A stretch of 64,000 bases of DNA from Ferruginibacter sp. (GTDB lineage: Bacteria; Bacteroidota; Bacteroidia; Chitinophagales; Chitinophagaceae): contig JACMLJ010000041.1 in the NCBI GenBank assembly GCA_014379625.1, positions 62,001-126,000 of the forward strand, given 5' to 3'. Made by a program: the position numbers and the translations under genes. Positions 1 to 9,500 of this stretch are shown piece after piece. The first letter of the stretch is position 1. Every line of letters begins with the position of its first letter. The notes beneath the pieces are model-generated. The model made no database searches, was not told the origin of the DNA, and saw only the letters and a list, made by a program, of their open reading frames with translations.

Positions 1-1380
1 TCCCAATGACAGCCGCTCTACGATATTATTTGCATCGTAATTGGTATTGGCATCCTGGGAGGCGCTGTAGGCCCAGCTGCCATCCGGATTTTTGATGGGA
101 TAAGCATAGGGCGCCAGTGACTGAAAGCTGCTATATTCATAAAAAGCGTCATTTTTTTGGCCGTTGGTGGTATTATTCGATTGTATAAATGGATTATTTA
201 CCCTGCTTGTGTTGCCGTAAAGATCCACCCTAAAATCGAGCGTGTTGGATGCCTTGATATCAAGGTTGGAACGGTAGTTAAACCTTTTGTTAAAATAGTT
301 TCCATCAATGCCCTGGCCTTCACTAAAGTCTTTCAATAAACCTCCCTGGTCGATGTATCCCATCGAGACGAAATATTTTACTCTTTCGGTACCGCCGGAG
401 ATATCGATATTGCTCCGGGTTTGGTGGCTGTATTTTTTAAACAGCACATCATACCAGTTGATATTTGGATGAAGGTAGGGGTCTGTACCATCCTGAAAAA
501 GCTGCAGATCTGTTGCGTTCCATCTGGGTTGAAAATTTTGAACAGGCACCGTAGCAAAACTGTTATCATTTATTTGTGCCTGGTTGAATAACAAGGCTGT
601 ATTATAGGAATCCAGGTACTTAGGCAAAACGGTTGGCTCCATCGTGGCATACTCAGTTCTAAAAGAAATTTTAGGCGCTCCAAGTTTACCCCGCCTGGTA
701 GCAACCACTACAACACCATTCGCCCCTTTAATACCATATATAGCGGTTGTTGAAGCATCTTTCAAAATAGAAATACTTTCAATCTCGTTAGGGTCAAGCA
801 CAGAAAACTGATCGTAACTGTACTCAATGTCATCCACGATAATGAGCGGTTGATTAGATCCTGTAAAAGAACTTACGCCCCTGATAAAAAATGCAGCACC
901 ATCTGCACCGGGCCGGCCCGAGCGTTGCTGCGCCGAGAAGCCGGGTAGTTTACCTACCAGGCCGTTCTGTATACTTGCAGAGGGGTTTTCCCTGATGGCC
1001 GCACCCGTTATGGAACTTACAGAACCGGTAACGGTGACTTTTTTCTGCCTGGCATAACCAACTACTATCACCTCTCCCAAACCTTTTGGATCTGTTGCAA
1101 GAGTGATCGTAAGCTGGGCACCAGTGGCATTTACTTCCTTTGGCAAATAACTGGCAGAGGTAAACAGTAAAACGTTTGTTTTGCCGCGCAAGGTAAGCGT
1201 AAACCTTCCCCTTTCATTGGTTCCTGTAGCATTTTGAGGTATGCCCTTTTCCGTAACTGTCACACCTTCAACAGGCCCTTTGTCATCGCTTACCGTACCA
1301 CTTACCTGCCGGTTTTGAGCAAATGATGCTGCTGTAACCATACAGGTGAGAACAAGAATAAATGTTATGATTTTTTTCAT
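1..1380 (-). CDS. SusC-type TonB-dependent outer-membrane transporter, 5' part (runs off left edge)
   Basis: This is the N-terminal 460 codons of a SusC/RagA porin that imports glycan oligosaccharides across the outer membrane using TonB energy. Seen: a signal peptide over the first 22 residues ending in SFAQ, a carboxypeptidase-regulatory-like domain (about 24-100), the SusC TonB-box-like motif EVIVVGYA at 103-110, then the plug domain with FIRGVSSF and ILKDASTTAIYGIKGANG, and the start of the barrel. The start is the ATG at 1380, 34 bases after the stop of the upstream SusD gene, so it is the third gene of a short-SusC/SusD/long-SusC transcript. It is closely similar along its length to the SusC at 22082-25276, and a SusD partner is expected just beyond the left edge. 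Certain as a family; the substrate is inferred only from context. Confidence 0.93.
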   Translation of the reverse strand, partial: MKKIITFILVLTCMVTAASFAQNRQVSGTVSDDKGPVEGVTVTEKGIPQNATGTNERGRFTLTLRGKTNVLLFTSASYLPKEVNATGAQLTITLATDPKGLGEVIVVGYARQKKVTVTGSVSSITGAAIRENPSASIQNGLVGKLPGFSAQQRSGRPGADGAAFFIRGVSSFTGSNQPLIIVDDIEYSYDQFSVLDPNEIESISILKDASTTAIYGIKGANGVVVVATRRGKLGAPKISFRTEYATMEPTVLPKYLDSYNTALLFNQAQINDNSFATVPVQNFQPRWNATDLQLFQDGTDPYLHPNINWYDVLFKKYSHQTRSNIDISGGTERVKYFVSMGYIDQGGLLKDFSEGQGIDGNYFNKRFNYRSNLDIKASNTLDFRVDLYGNTSRVNNPFIQSNNTTNGQKNDAFYEYSSFQSLAPYAYPIKNPDGSWAYSASQDANTNYDANNIVERLSLG

Positions 1381-1414
1381 AGCTGTTAATTTGTAGTTTT
1401 AAACTTATTGTTGA

Positions 1415-3127
1415 TTACCAACCAGGGTTTTGTTCCAGTTTTGAGTTTTTTGTTATTTCGTCGTAAGGAAGCGGCATCAGGTAAAGTTTATCTGAAAAAA
1501 CCAGTGTGCCCGCCTGTACTCTTTCGTAGGTGTAAGTGCCCGATACAGACCTTATGATCTTTATACCAAATACAGGTCCGTTCAATTCCTGGCTGGCTAT
1601 TTTCCAGCGTCTTACATCCCAAAAACGTTGTTCTTCAAAAGCCAGTTCAATCCTTCTTTCATTGCGGACCAGGTCACGCATTTCAGCCTGAGTTATTCCT
1701 GCTTTTATTCCGTAACGGGTATTGCCCCCTGCAGTAATACCTGCCCTTGCCCGTATAAGTTTTACCTGGGTTACGGCATCTTCTACCCTGTTCACTTCAT
1801 TTAATGCTTCCGCATAATTCAATAAAATTTCAGCGTAGCGGAAATAAATAAAATTGTGGTCCCGGGGGGCATACGAACTGCCCGTGGCATAATTAATCAT
1901 GAACTTGCGCAGGTAATAGCCTGTTTTGGTTTGTATGGAAGAATTATTAGGTTTATCTCCTCCCCCTTCAAACGTTTCTACCGCACGGTTGAACCAGTTT
2001 CCGGCAGTATTGATACCGCCATTGTTATAAAATATGGTTGCTCCAAACCGGGGGTCCCTGCCTGTATATGGGTTGGCAGCATTATATCCTGAAGCAGGGT
2101 CAGTTATTGCTAATCCGTTAGTCATTGGAAATGCATCCACGAGGTTTTGTGTGGGGCTGGTGCGGCCACCACTCGGCGTACCGTTGTTGATAAAACTTAT
2201 GGGCGCGTTATTTATTTCAATATCGAAGTTGGTACCAGATTGTTTTGCCAGGATGACTTCTGTATTTTTCCTTACAATAAATGCATTTAAAAAAGACGAC
2301 TGCAGTGCATAGAAGTTGAGTGCTGTCAGTTCTTCAGCAGATTCTATAACTTTTTGCCAGCGGGCAGGGTCTGCCGTTGGGTACCCCGTAACGCCCCTTG
2401 TTTTTAAGGGACCGGCAGTTGCACCGCCGTTAAAGAAAGGACTGGCCGCATACAAATAGACCCTGCATTTTAAAGCAATAGCAGCACCCCGGGGAATTCT
2501 TCCCAGGTCGCCATCTGCTATGGCTGTTTCCACAACCAGCATTGTCTTGATGGCGTCGCATTCGCTTACGATGTAGTTCACTATTTCTTCAAATGTATTC
2601 CGTGGCAGCTCCAGGTTATCTGATAGTGTAAAAATTTTATCACCTATCAATGGCACGCCACCGTATCGCTTCAATAATTCATAATACATAAATGCTCTTA
2701 TAAACCGGGCTTCAGCTTTCCAGGCATTTTTTGTGGCTGCAATTACAGGTACAGAGTCAATGTTGGCCAGAAAGATATTGGCCTGGCGGATGCCGGCATA
2801 GCTATTACCCCAGTAGTTATCAGGATTTTGCACAACACTTATACGGCCATTGGTATAATTTTCAACGGAAGTGCCAATTCTTGTTGGCACTGCATCATTG
2901 GTGGCTGCATCTAAAAAATCGCCGCCAATGCGATTGAAACCATTTGGTAAAAAGTTGTAAACATTGTTGAGGAACTGTTTGGCTAATATTGCGTTTACAT
3001 CTTTTTTGTCAAAAATCAGTTCCCCGGTAATTATTTCTCTTGGCTCCGTTTCCGGGTCTTTTTTGCAGGATGGCAGTGCCACCCATACCAGCAGTCCTAA
3101 GGAAAAAAATATGATTGATCTTTTCAT
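1415..3127 (-). CDS. SusD/RagB-family starch-binding-like surface lipoprotein
   Basis: SusD-like proteins cap the SusC barrel and bind oligosaccharide at the cell surface. Seen: a type II lipoprotein signal with the lipobox cysteine at residue 21 (LPSCKKD), the N-terminal tetratricopeptide-like half with KAEARFIRAFMYYELLKRYG, and a C-terminal half with RYAEILLNYAEALNE, RNERRIELAFEEQRFWDVRRWK and a final EQNPGW, all typical of the family. Its 570 residues are the usual length. It starts 18 bases after the stop of the short SusC and is clearly cotranscribed with it. It is a close paralogue of the SusD at 25317-27008, which lies at the equivalent place in the second cassette. Family certain; a xyloglucan-derived ligand is an inference. 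Confidence 0.95.
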   Translation of the reverse strand: MKRSIIFFSLGLLVWVALPSCKKDPETEPREIITGELIFDKKDVNAILAKQFLNNVYNFLPNGFNRIGGDFLDAATNDAVPTRIGTSVENYTNGRISVVQNPDNYWGNSYAGIRQANIFLANIDSVPVIAATKNAWKAEARFIRAFMYYELLKRYGGVPLIGDKIFTLSDNLELPRNTFEEIVNYIVSECDAIKTMLVVETAIADGDLGRIPRGAAIALKCRVYLYAASPFFNGGATAGPLKTRGVTGYPTADPARWQKVIESAEELTALNFYALQSSFLNAFIVRKNTEVILAKQSGTNFDIEINNAPISFINNGTPSGGRTSPTQNLVDAFPMTNGLAITDPASGYNAANPYTGRDPRFGATIFYNNGGINTAGNWFNRAVETFEGGGDKPNNSSIQTKTGYYLRKFMINYATGSSYAPRDHNFIYFRYAEILLNYAEALNEVNRVEDAVTQVKLIRARAGITAGGNTRYGIKAGITQAEMRDLVRNERRIELAFEEQRFWDVRRWKIASQELNGPVFGIKIIRSVSGTYTYERVQAGTLVFSDKLYLMPLPYDEITKNSKLEQNPGW

Positions 3128-3145
3128 TTTTTTAATTTTTACGAC

Positions 3146-6007
3146 TTAGAATTTAATGTTGATTCCAAAATTATAGAGGCGCTGTATAGGATATCCCCCG
3201 TTGTAAACTTCAGGGTCTATGTCCTTTTCTTTTGTAGCGGTAAGCAGGTTTAACCCATTCACGAAAATCCGCATGGTTTGGAGTTTTGCTTTTTTCAGCA
3301 GTGCGGCAGGAAGGGAAAATCCTATCTCCACATTTTTCAGCCGCAGGTAATCGCCGGAACGTACCCAGTAAGAGGAAAATTCCTTATTATTTGAGTTATT
3401 GCCAACGCTCAGTCTTGGATAGCTGGCATCAGTATTGGTTGGCGTCCAGCTATCCAGGTGCTGTTCGTAAGCCTGTCCAAGTCCCCCGTTTTGAAACTCG
3501 AAGAAACGGTTGCCATTGGTGAAGATGTTACGGTTTACTACACCTTGCACCAGCGCACTCACATCAAAAAATTTGTAATTAAAACCAAGGTTTATACCAA
3601 AAGTGGTAAGTGGTTTATCTGAACCGATGGCTGTAATGTCGAACTGGTTGATTTCACCATCATTGTTCAGGTCCCTGTATTTAATATCTCCAGGTTGTGT
3701 GGGAATATTATTTTTAAATGTTGCGCTTGCCGCAACCTCTGCATCCGATTGAAATATGCCATCCGCCACATATCCAAAAGGGCGGCCAACTCTATCGCCG
3801 GTGCGTCTCAGGTACGGATAAGGCTGATCAATTTCATCCTGGTACAGTACTTCAGAATTTTGGATACTGGCATTGGCAGCGATGTAATATTGTAAGTTGT
3901 CGGTAGTTTGCTGCCAGGATAACTGAAAATCCATGCCTTTGTACCTGTTGATACCAATATTTTCGTTGGGATAGCCGGTGCCTAAAATGGAAGTGTTCCG
4001 GCCTCTCTGGATGAGCAGATCGTAAAACCTGTTATTATAATACTCTACTGTAAAACCGAGGCGGTTTTTTAGTATCGTTCCCTGTAAACCGATATTCGCC
4101 TTGTTGGCTTTTTCCCAGGTAATGTCGTTGTATGCCAATGTACCCTGCGTTAAACTGGCCTGGCCGGTTGCAGAAATACCAAAAATGGGGGAGCCGCCAG
4201 CAGGATAACGTTGTATATAAGAATAATAACCAGGATTATCTCCACCTGTTTTGCCATAAGAAGCAAATAATTTAAGGTAGCTGAGCCAGCTTAGTTCTTT
4301 AGTAAAGTCTTCGCTGGTAATATTCCATGCGGCCCCGATAGAAGGAAAAAATCCATATTTGGTGCCGCCGGGATACCTGTTAGACCCATTGTAGGCGTAG
4401 GCCCCTTCAAGAATATACTTTTGTTGGTAATTATAAGATATCCTGCCCGATGTACCTGAAATGGTATAAGGCAGATCGGAGCCGTTAACAAAATTATCCC
4501 TGTTCACCATCAACAGTACATCCAATCCGTGTGTTTGCTTAAAGGTATGGGCGTATCCCGTGGATATTTCAACATAGCTGGAACGTCCCTGGCTGGTGAT
4601 ACCATTGGTATTGATCTGGTCTGTTTTAAGACCAACAGGCACCATTATTTGACCATTTTGCCGGTAGGCAAGATAGTTTTTCGTTCTGGTAAAACTTTCC
4701 TGCAGGTTAGACGAGTAAGCAACCCTTCCTTTTATCCACAATCCGTTCAATAATTCGTTCAGGGTTCTTTTTAAATTAAAGTCTGCTAGTATATCCCTGC
4801 GGTAGCTTTGCAGGTATCCGGCGCCAGTGGCCAACCCCTGCAGGTTAGATGCAATTGTTTGATTGGCCACATTCAAAGCGGGCAAAGTATAATCACCGTT
4901 AGCGCCATAGGTACTGTCCCTGTTATAAACGGGGTACGCGTTATTGGGTGTAGCCAGAATGGAGGAAAAGATAGTTCCGGTACCAGGTCCCGGTTCATTT
5001 CCGTTTATGATCCTTCCAAGCAATGCAATGCCCCCGGAAAGCTTTGGCGTAATATTAATATCAATGTTGGTACGTGCCAGGTAGCCTTTTATCCAATTGT
5101 TGGTGCTGTACTTATTGGCAGGGTCCGTTTTTAACATACCCTGTTGGTTGAAGTGCTCCAGGGCAACAAAAAATTTAGAAAATTTGTTGCCGCCCTGTGC
5201 GTTCAAGCTATATCGGTTAAAGGTGGAGGATTTTTCTAATAACCGGTCCTGCCAGTTAATATCCGGAAAGCGATATGGATCTGTTCCTGCTTTATACCCC
5301 TGTATAGTGGAATCCGAATAGCGAAGACGGTTTAGTGATACAGCCAGGTCGGGCCGTACCCTCAGGTCGTTATCGATAGCCCCATTGCGCAGGCGGGCAT
5401 AATCATAAGCATTGAGTGTTTGCGGCATTTTTAAAGGCTGCTGAATGCCTGTTTGCGCGGTAAAAGAAATAAAGCGCTTTGTAGCCGAGCCTTTCCGGGT
5501 AGTGATTTGTATTGCCCCATTAGCGCCCCTTACCCCCAGCATTGCGGTCGATACGGCATCTTTCAGCACTGTAACAGACTCAATTTCTTCCAGGTCAAGC
5601 GTAGTAAAGTTTCTCACTACTCCATCTATTAGTACAATGGGTGAACGGCCATGCAGCGAAAGGTTTACACCATCAGATGCAGGCTGGCCGGAAAACTGCT
5701 CCGTATAAATACCTGCAAGCCGTCCTGTAAGTGCGTTGAGCACATTGGTAACCGGTGATTTGATAAGATCTCTGTGGTAAACAACGTCAGTAGAAGTAGC
5801 AGTCGCGTTTGCCGGCACCTGGTTGTACAATAATTGCACCTGCCTTACGGGCATTGAATCTGCTGATTGGTACAGGGTAATTGTGTCTGTTGGGCTGATA
5901 GCTTCCGCGATTGGTTGTGGATTTTCCTGGGCTGACAAAAATATTGGTGGCAGGAACACGATGGGGAATAACAGCAAAAATCTGAAGTGTTGGATTTTCT
6001 TTCTCAT
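3146..6007 (-). CDS. SusC-type TonB-dependent transporter, short form without the N-terminal regulatory-like domain
   Basis: Outer-membrane SusC-like transporter paired with the SusD just downstream. Seen: signal peptide (about 1-26, ending FLSAQ), plug domain beginning near residue 80 with SPVTNVLNALTGRLAGIY and SVTVLKDAVSTAMLGVRGANG, and a C-terminal barrel ending in aromatic/charged NFGINIKF. At 953 residues it is about 110 shorter than the long SusCs here because the carboxypeptidase-regulatory-like domain is missing. The usual EVVVVGYG TonB-box region is also not recognisable; in its place is a short linker containing VQLLYNQVP, which the paralogue at 27026-29893 also has. It is the first gene of its transcript, about 110 bases after a shared-type promoter. 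Its length and intact reading frame argue that it is a working variant rather than a truncation. Confidence 0.93.
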   Translation of the reverse strand: MRKKIQHFRFLLLFPIVFLPPIFLSAQENPQPIAEAISPTDTITLYQSADSMPVRQVQLLYNQVPANATATSTDVVYHRDLIKSPVTNVLNALTGRLAGIYTEQFSGQPASDGVNLSLHGRSPIVLIDGVVRNFTTLDLEEIESVTVLKDAVSTAMLGVRGANGAIQITTRKGSATKRFISFTAQTGIQQPLKMPQTLNAYDYARLRNGAIDNDLRVRPDLAVSLNRLRYSDSTIQGYKAGTDPYRFPDINWQDRLLEKSSTFNRYSLNAQGGNKFSKFFVALEHFNQQGMLKTDPANKYSTNNWIKGYLARTNIDINITPKLSGGIALLGRIINGNEPGPGTGTIFSSILATPNNAYPVYNRDSTYGANGDYTLPALNVANQTIASNLQGLATGAGYLQSYRRDILADFNLKRTLNELLNGLWIKGRVAYSSNLQESFTRTKNYLAYRQNGQIMVPVGLKTDQINTNGITSQGRSSYVEISTGYAHTFKQTHGLDVLLMVNRDNFVNGSDLPYTISGTSGRISYNYQQKYILEGAYAYNGSNRYPGGTKYGFFPSIGAAWNITSEDFTKELSWLSYLKLFASYGKTGGDNPGYYSYIQRYPAGGSPIFGISATGQASLTQGTLAYNDITWEKANKANIGLQGTILKNRLGFTVEYYNNRFYDLLIQRGRNTSILGTGYPNENIGINRYKGMDFQLSWQQTTDNLQYYIAANASIQNSEVLYQDEIDQPYPYLRRTGDRVGRPFGYVADGIFQSDAEVAASATFKNNIPTQPGDIKYRDLNNDGEINQFDITAIGSDKPLTTFGINLGFNYKFFDVSALVQGVVNRNIFTNGNRFFEFQNGGLGQAYEQHLDSWTPTNTDASYPRLSVGNNSNNKEFSSYWVRSGDYLRLKNVEIGFSLPAALLKKAKLQTMRIFVNGLNLLTATKEKDIDPEVYNGGYPIQRLYNFGINIKF

Positions 6008-6113
6008 ATAGCAGTTAAATTGTTAAAAAAAATTCTTTCAGTCTGCAGAAGGACCATGTGGCTTTTCAAATAAACTGATTGACCAATTGCTGAAATATTA
6101 TCGTCCTGCCTGG

Positions 6114-6212
6114 CAAAAATAATGGGGGAACATAAAAAGGAGGGTAGTCAAAAGTGTATAATGAGGTGTAAAAATGTACACTCGTTTTGGTAAAGCATTG
6201 ATAGCCAATACA
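6114..6212 (-). promoter_or_regulatory. Promoter and shared upstream element for the short-SusC/SusD/SusC transcript (copy 1)
   Basis: Read on the minus strand, TATTTTTG (6121-6114) fits the Bacteroidota -7 consensus TAnnTTTG. Exactly 20 bases upstream of it begins a block read on the plus strand as AGGGTAG (from 6141), followed by AGGTGT-A-AAAATGT-ACAC and a TTGAT...CCAATA tail. The same block at the same spacing occurs before the GH31 gene and before the GH74 gene at 42948. This copy is the most divergent of the three. No clear -33 element is seen, as expected for an activator-dependent promoter. Confidence 0.6.
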
Positions 6213-6545
6213 AAAAAAACAGGAAAGGGGATTTAATTTAACCAGCAATTAAAATTTATGAGAATTCTTGTTTTGTTACAGTTTTAAATTTTCATATAAG
6301 AAATTCAGGCAGGTACTGCTGTTTTATCCGTTACTGCAGATAATTTAAAATCTTACTATTTTAAAATGGTTGGGTGATATATTTCAGAACCAGGCTTAAT
6401 AATGTAACTCGGTTTGAACAACCTGTATAGTGGATTTAACAAAAAAGCATTGCACACTTTGTGCTGCATAAAGCTTACAATCAGCTTTTTGCCTTGCACG
6501 GTGTAGTTAAAACCAGTGCAATAAAAAATAAAAATGCACAAACCA
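6213..6545. other. Intergenic region between promoter copy 1 and the 3' end of hybrid regulator 1
   Basis: About 330 AT-rich bases. I see no credible coding sequence, RNA gene or strong terminator in it; short open frames here overlap the end of the regulator gene in other frames and lack family features. Confidence 0.5.
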
Positions 6546-9500
6546 TTACTTATGCCCATCCCCATTTTTCTTAGTAGCCAGGAAGGAAGAAGGCAGTGCA
6601 TTATATTCCAGTTTAAAATTTTTGGAAAAATATTTGGGGTTATTAAATCCTACTTCATAGGCTACTTCTGCTACTGTCATTTCGCCCTTCTCTAATAATT
6701 GTGCTGCCCGCTGCATTCGAATGGACTGGATAAACTCCAGCGGAGTTTTACCGGTAAGGCTAAACATCTTTTTATATAAGGCGCCCCGGCTCATACACAT
6801 TACCCGGCTCATTTGCTCTACCGAAAAATCTGGATTGGCCATATTTTTTTCGATTACCGCCAAAACCTGTTGTATAAAACTATCATTTACAGGCACGGTA
6901 ACCACTTCTAAAGCATTGGCTTGTACCTGCTTTTGATAAGTTTTTTTAAACTTCTCCTGTTGGGAGAGCTGGTTTTTTATTTTAGAAAGCAGGATTTCAA
7001 AGTTGAACGGTTTGGTGATGTAATCATTGGCACCGGTTTGCAGCCCCTGCAGTTGATGATCTTCGCCGGTGAGGGCCGTTAGTAAAATCACAGGCAGGAA
7101 GGAGGTCCGTTGATCGCTCCGTATTTTCTGGCATAGTTCAATCCCGTTCATTTCGGGCATGCTTATATCAGTGACAATTAAATCAGGATGCTCCGAAAGC
7201 GCTTTTTGCCATCCAATTTTTCCGTTCGGCGCTTCTATAATTTTATAAAAAGCCCGCAGGTTATCTTTTATATAAAATCTAAAATCTTCATTATCTTCTA
7301 CCAGTAAAATTGATTTTTTCTTTACATTGTTTATTTTTTCATCTGCTGTCTGTAAACCAGGAACATAATCAGTTTTCTCCACCATTGTTACGAATGTTTC
7401 TGTTGAAGCGGGCAAGTATTCACCGGTATCTTCCCTGCATGGCTTTAAAGGGAGTGTTACAATAAAGCAACTTCCCTCGTCCACTTCACTCTCTACCATA
7501 ATTGACCCGCCCTGCAACCTGATGAACTCTTTAGTGATAGACAGCCCGATACCACTACCCTGGTTGAGCATTGAACCGGGTATTTCATTTTGAAAGAACC
7601 TTTCAAAAATCTTCTCCTGCATATCTCTGTTGATCCCGATGCCATTATCAATTATTTTAAGCTGAAGTATTTTTTCTTCAGGATGTATGCCAGATACCGC
7701 CACAGATACCTTTACCGTGCCACCTACCTGCGTAAATTTAAAAGCATTCGATAAAAGATTAAACAGTACCCTTTCCAGCTTGTCATGATCAAAGCTCGTA
7801 AATATCATATCCTGTGGGGCCTCAATAGAAAAAGAAATTCTTTTGTTTTCGCCAATATCAGAAAAAGAAAGGGAAATTTCTTTTATAAACTGGATAATAT
7901 CACCGGGGGTTTCGTTGAGCCGGAGCTCATTTTCTTCCAGCTTACGAAAATCGAGTAACTGGTTTACGAGGTTTAACAAACGCCGTGCATTTCTATGGAT
8001 CAGTTGAAATTGCGGCTTGCTAGCAGAATTTTCGCCCTGTGTTAATAGCTTTTCAACAGGGGTAAGGATCAACGATAACGGGGTCCTGAACTCATGGCTT
8101 ACATTGGTGAAAAATTTTATTTTCATCATATCCAGTTCATGAAGGCGGTTCGATTTCTGCCTTTCCTGCTCTATTGCAAATTTCAGTTTAGCCTGGCGGA
8201 CCACCATATTTCTTGCAAATATCAGGCTGCCCGCAAAGATTAACAGGTATATAATGAATGCAAGAGGGCTCAGCCAAAAGGGTGGAAGTACATGTATTTT
8301 AAGCGACAAGGGGGGGGTAAGCCATTTGCCATCTTCGTTACCAGCCTTTACCAGTAAAGTGTAAGTTCCGGGATCAAGATTGGTGAATGTGGCCTTCCTG
8401 TTCTTTGCATTGGTGGTAAGCCAGTCTCCACCAAACCCTTCCAGTTTATAAGCGTATTTGATCTTTTCGGGATGTAGAAATTCAAGTGCGGCAAATTCTA
8501 TCGTAAAAACATTTTGATTGTATTTAAGGGTAATTTCCTTCACTTCATTGATTGCCTCGGGCAGTACCACCCTGCCATTGTATTTTTCGCCTGCCTTTAT
8601 GCTGCTATTAAAAATTTGCAGGTCGGTTAGTATTATTCGCGGTATGAATGTATTTTCCTTTATAGCCGAGGGCAGAAAAATATTGAACCCATTAGGACCG
8701 CCAAAAACCAACTCTCCTTTACTGGTTTTAAACGCGGCGTTTTCATTAAACTGGCGCCCCTGCAACCCATCCGATTCATCATAATTTTTACAGGTAATTG
8801 TAATGGCGTGTTTATCTGTTGAATGAACAGTTACATTCGATAGCCCATTAGGCGTACCTATCCAAAGATTGTGGTTTTTATCTTCCTGCAGGGTTAATAT
8901 AGTATTATCCGGCAGCCCGTCTTCTATCCGGAAGGTTTTAAATTGACCTTTTGCCGGGTCAAAGAGATTGAGGCCATCCCTTGTTGCGATCCAGGTTAAA
9001 CCACGGCTGTCGTTTAAAATATCAGCCACATTATTTTGACTAAGGCTGGCCCTGTCATTTTCCACGTGCTGGTAATGACTGAACATACCGGATTGATTAT
9101 CCAATATTTCGATCCCCACCGCAGTCCCTATCAATAAGTTGCCACTTTTATCCTCTGTTATCGCGGAAACATATTTATACTTCGAATAAACATTATAAGA
9201 CCTATAATGAATAAAAATTTTTTCTTTTTTGTCAAAAAGCTCCAATCCTTCCGTTAAAGTGCCGATCCAAAGCCTTTTCCGGCTATCCTCATAAATTTCC
9301 CATACCCTGTCATCAGCAAGGCTGGAGGGGTTTTGGTCATCATGTCGGTAATTGGTAAATTTCCCGCCGTCAAAGCAATCCAGCCCGCCACCATATGTGC
9401 CTATCCATAGTTTGTCCTCACTGTCAATCTGCAAACTAACGATCACATTATTTGATAAACTGTTCGTGTTGGAAGCATCATGAAGGTATTGCTTATAAGT

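Noticed and set aside
3146..6007. Short SusC as a truncated pseudogene
   Set aside because: It has its own signal peptide, an intact plug and barrel, and an independent paralogue with the same N terminus.
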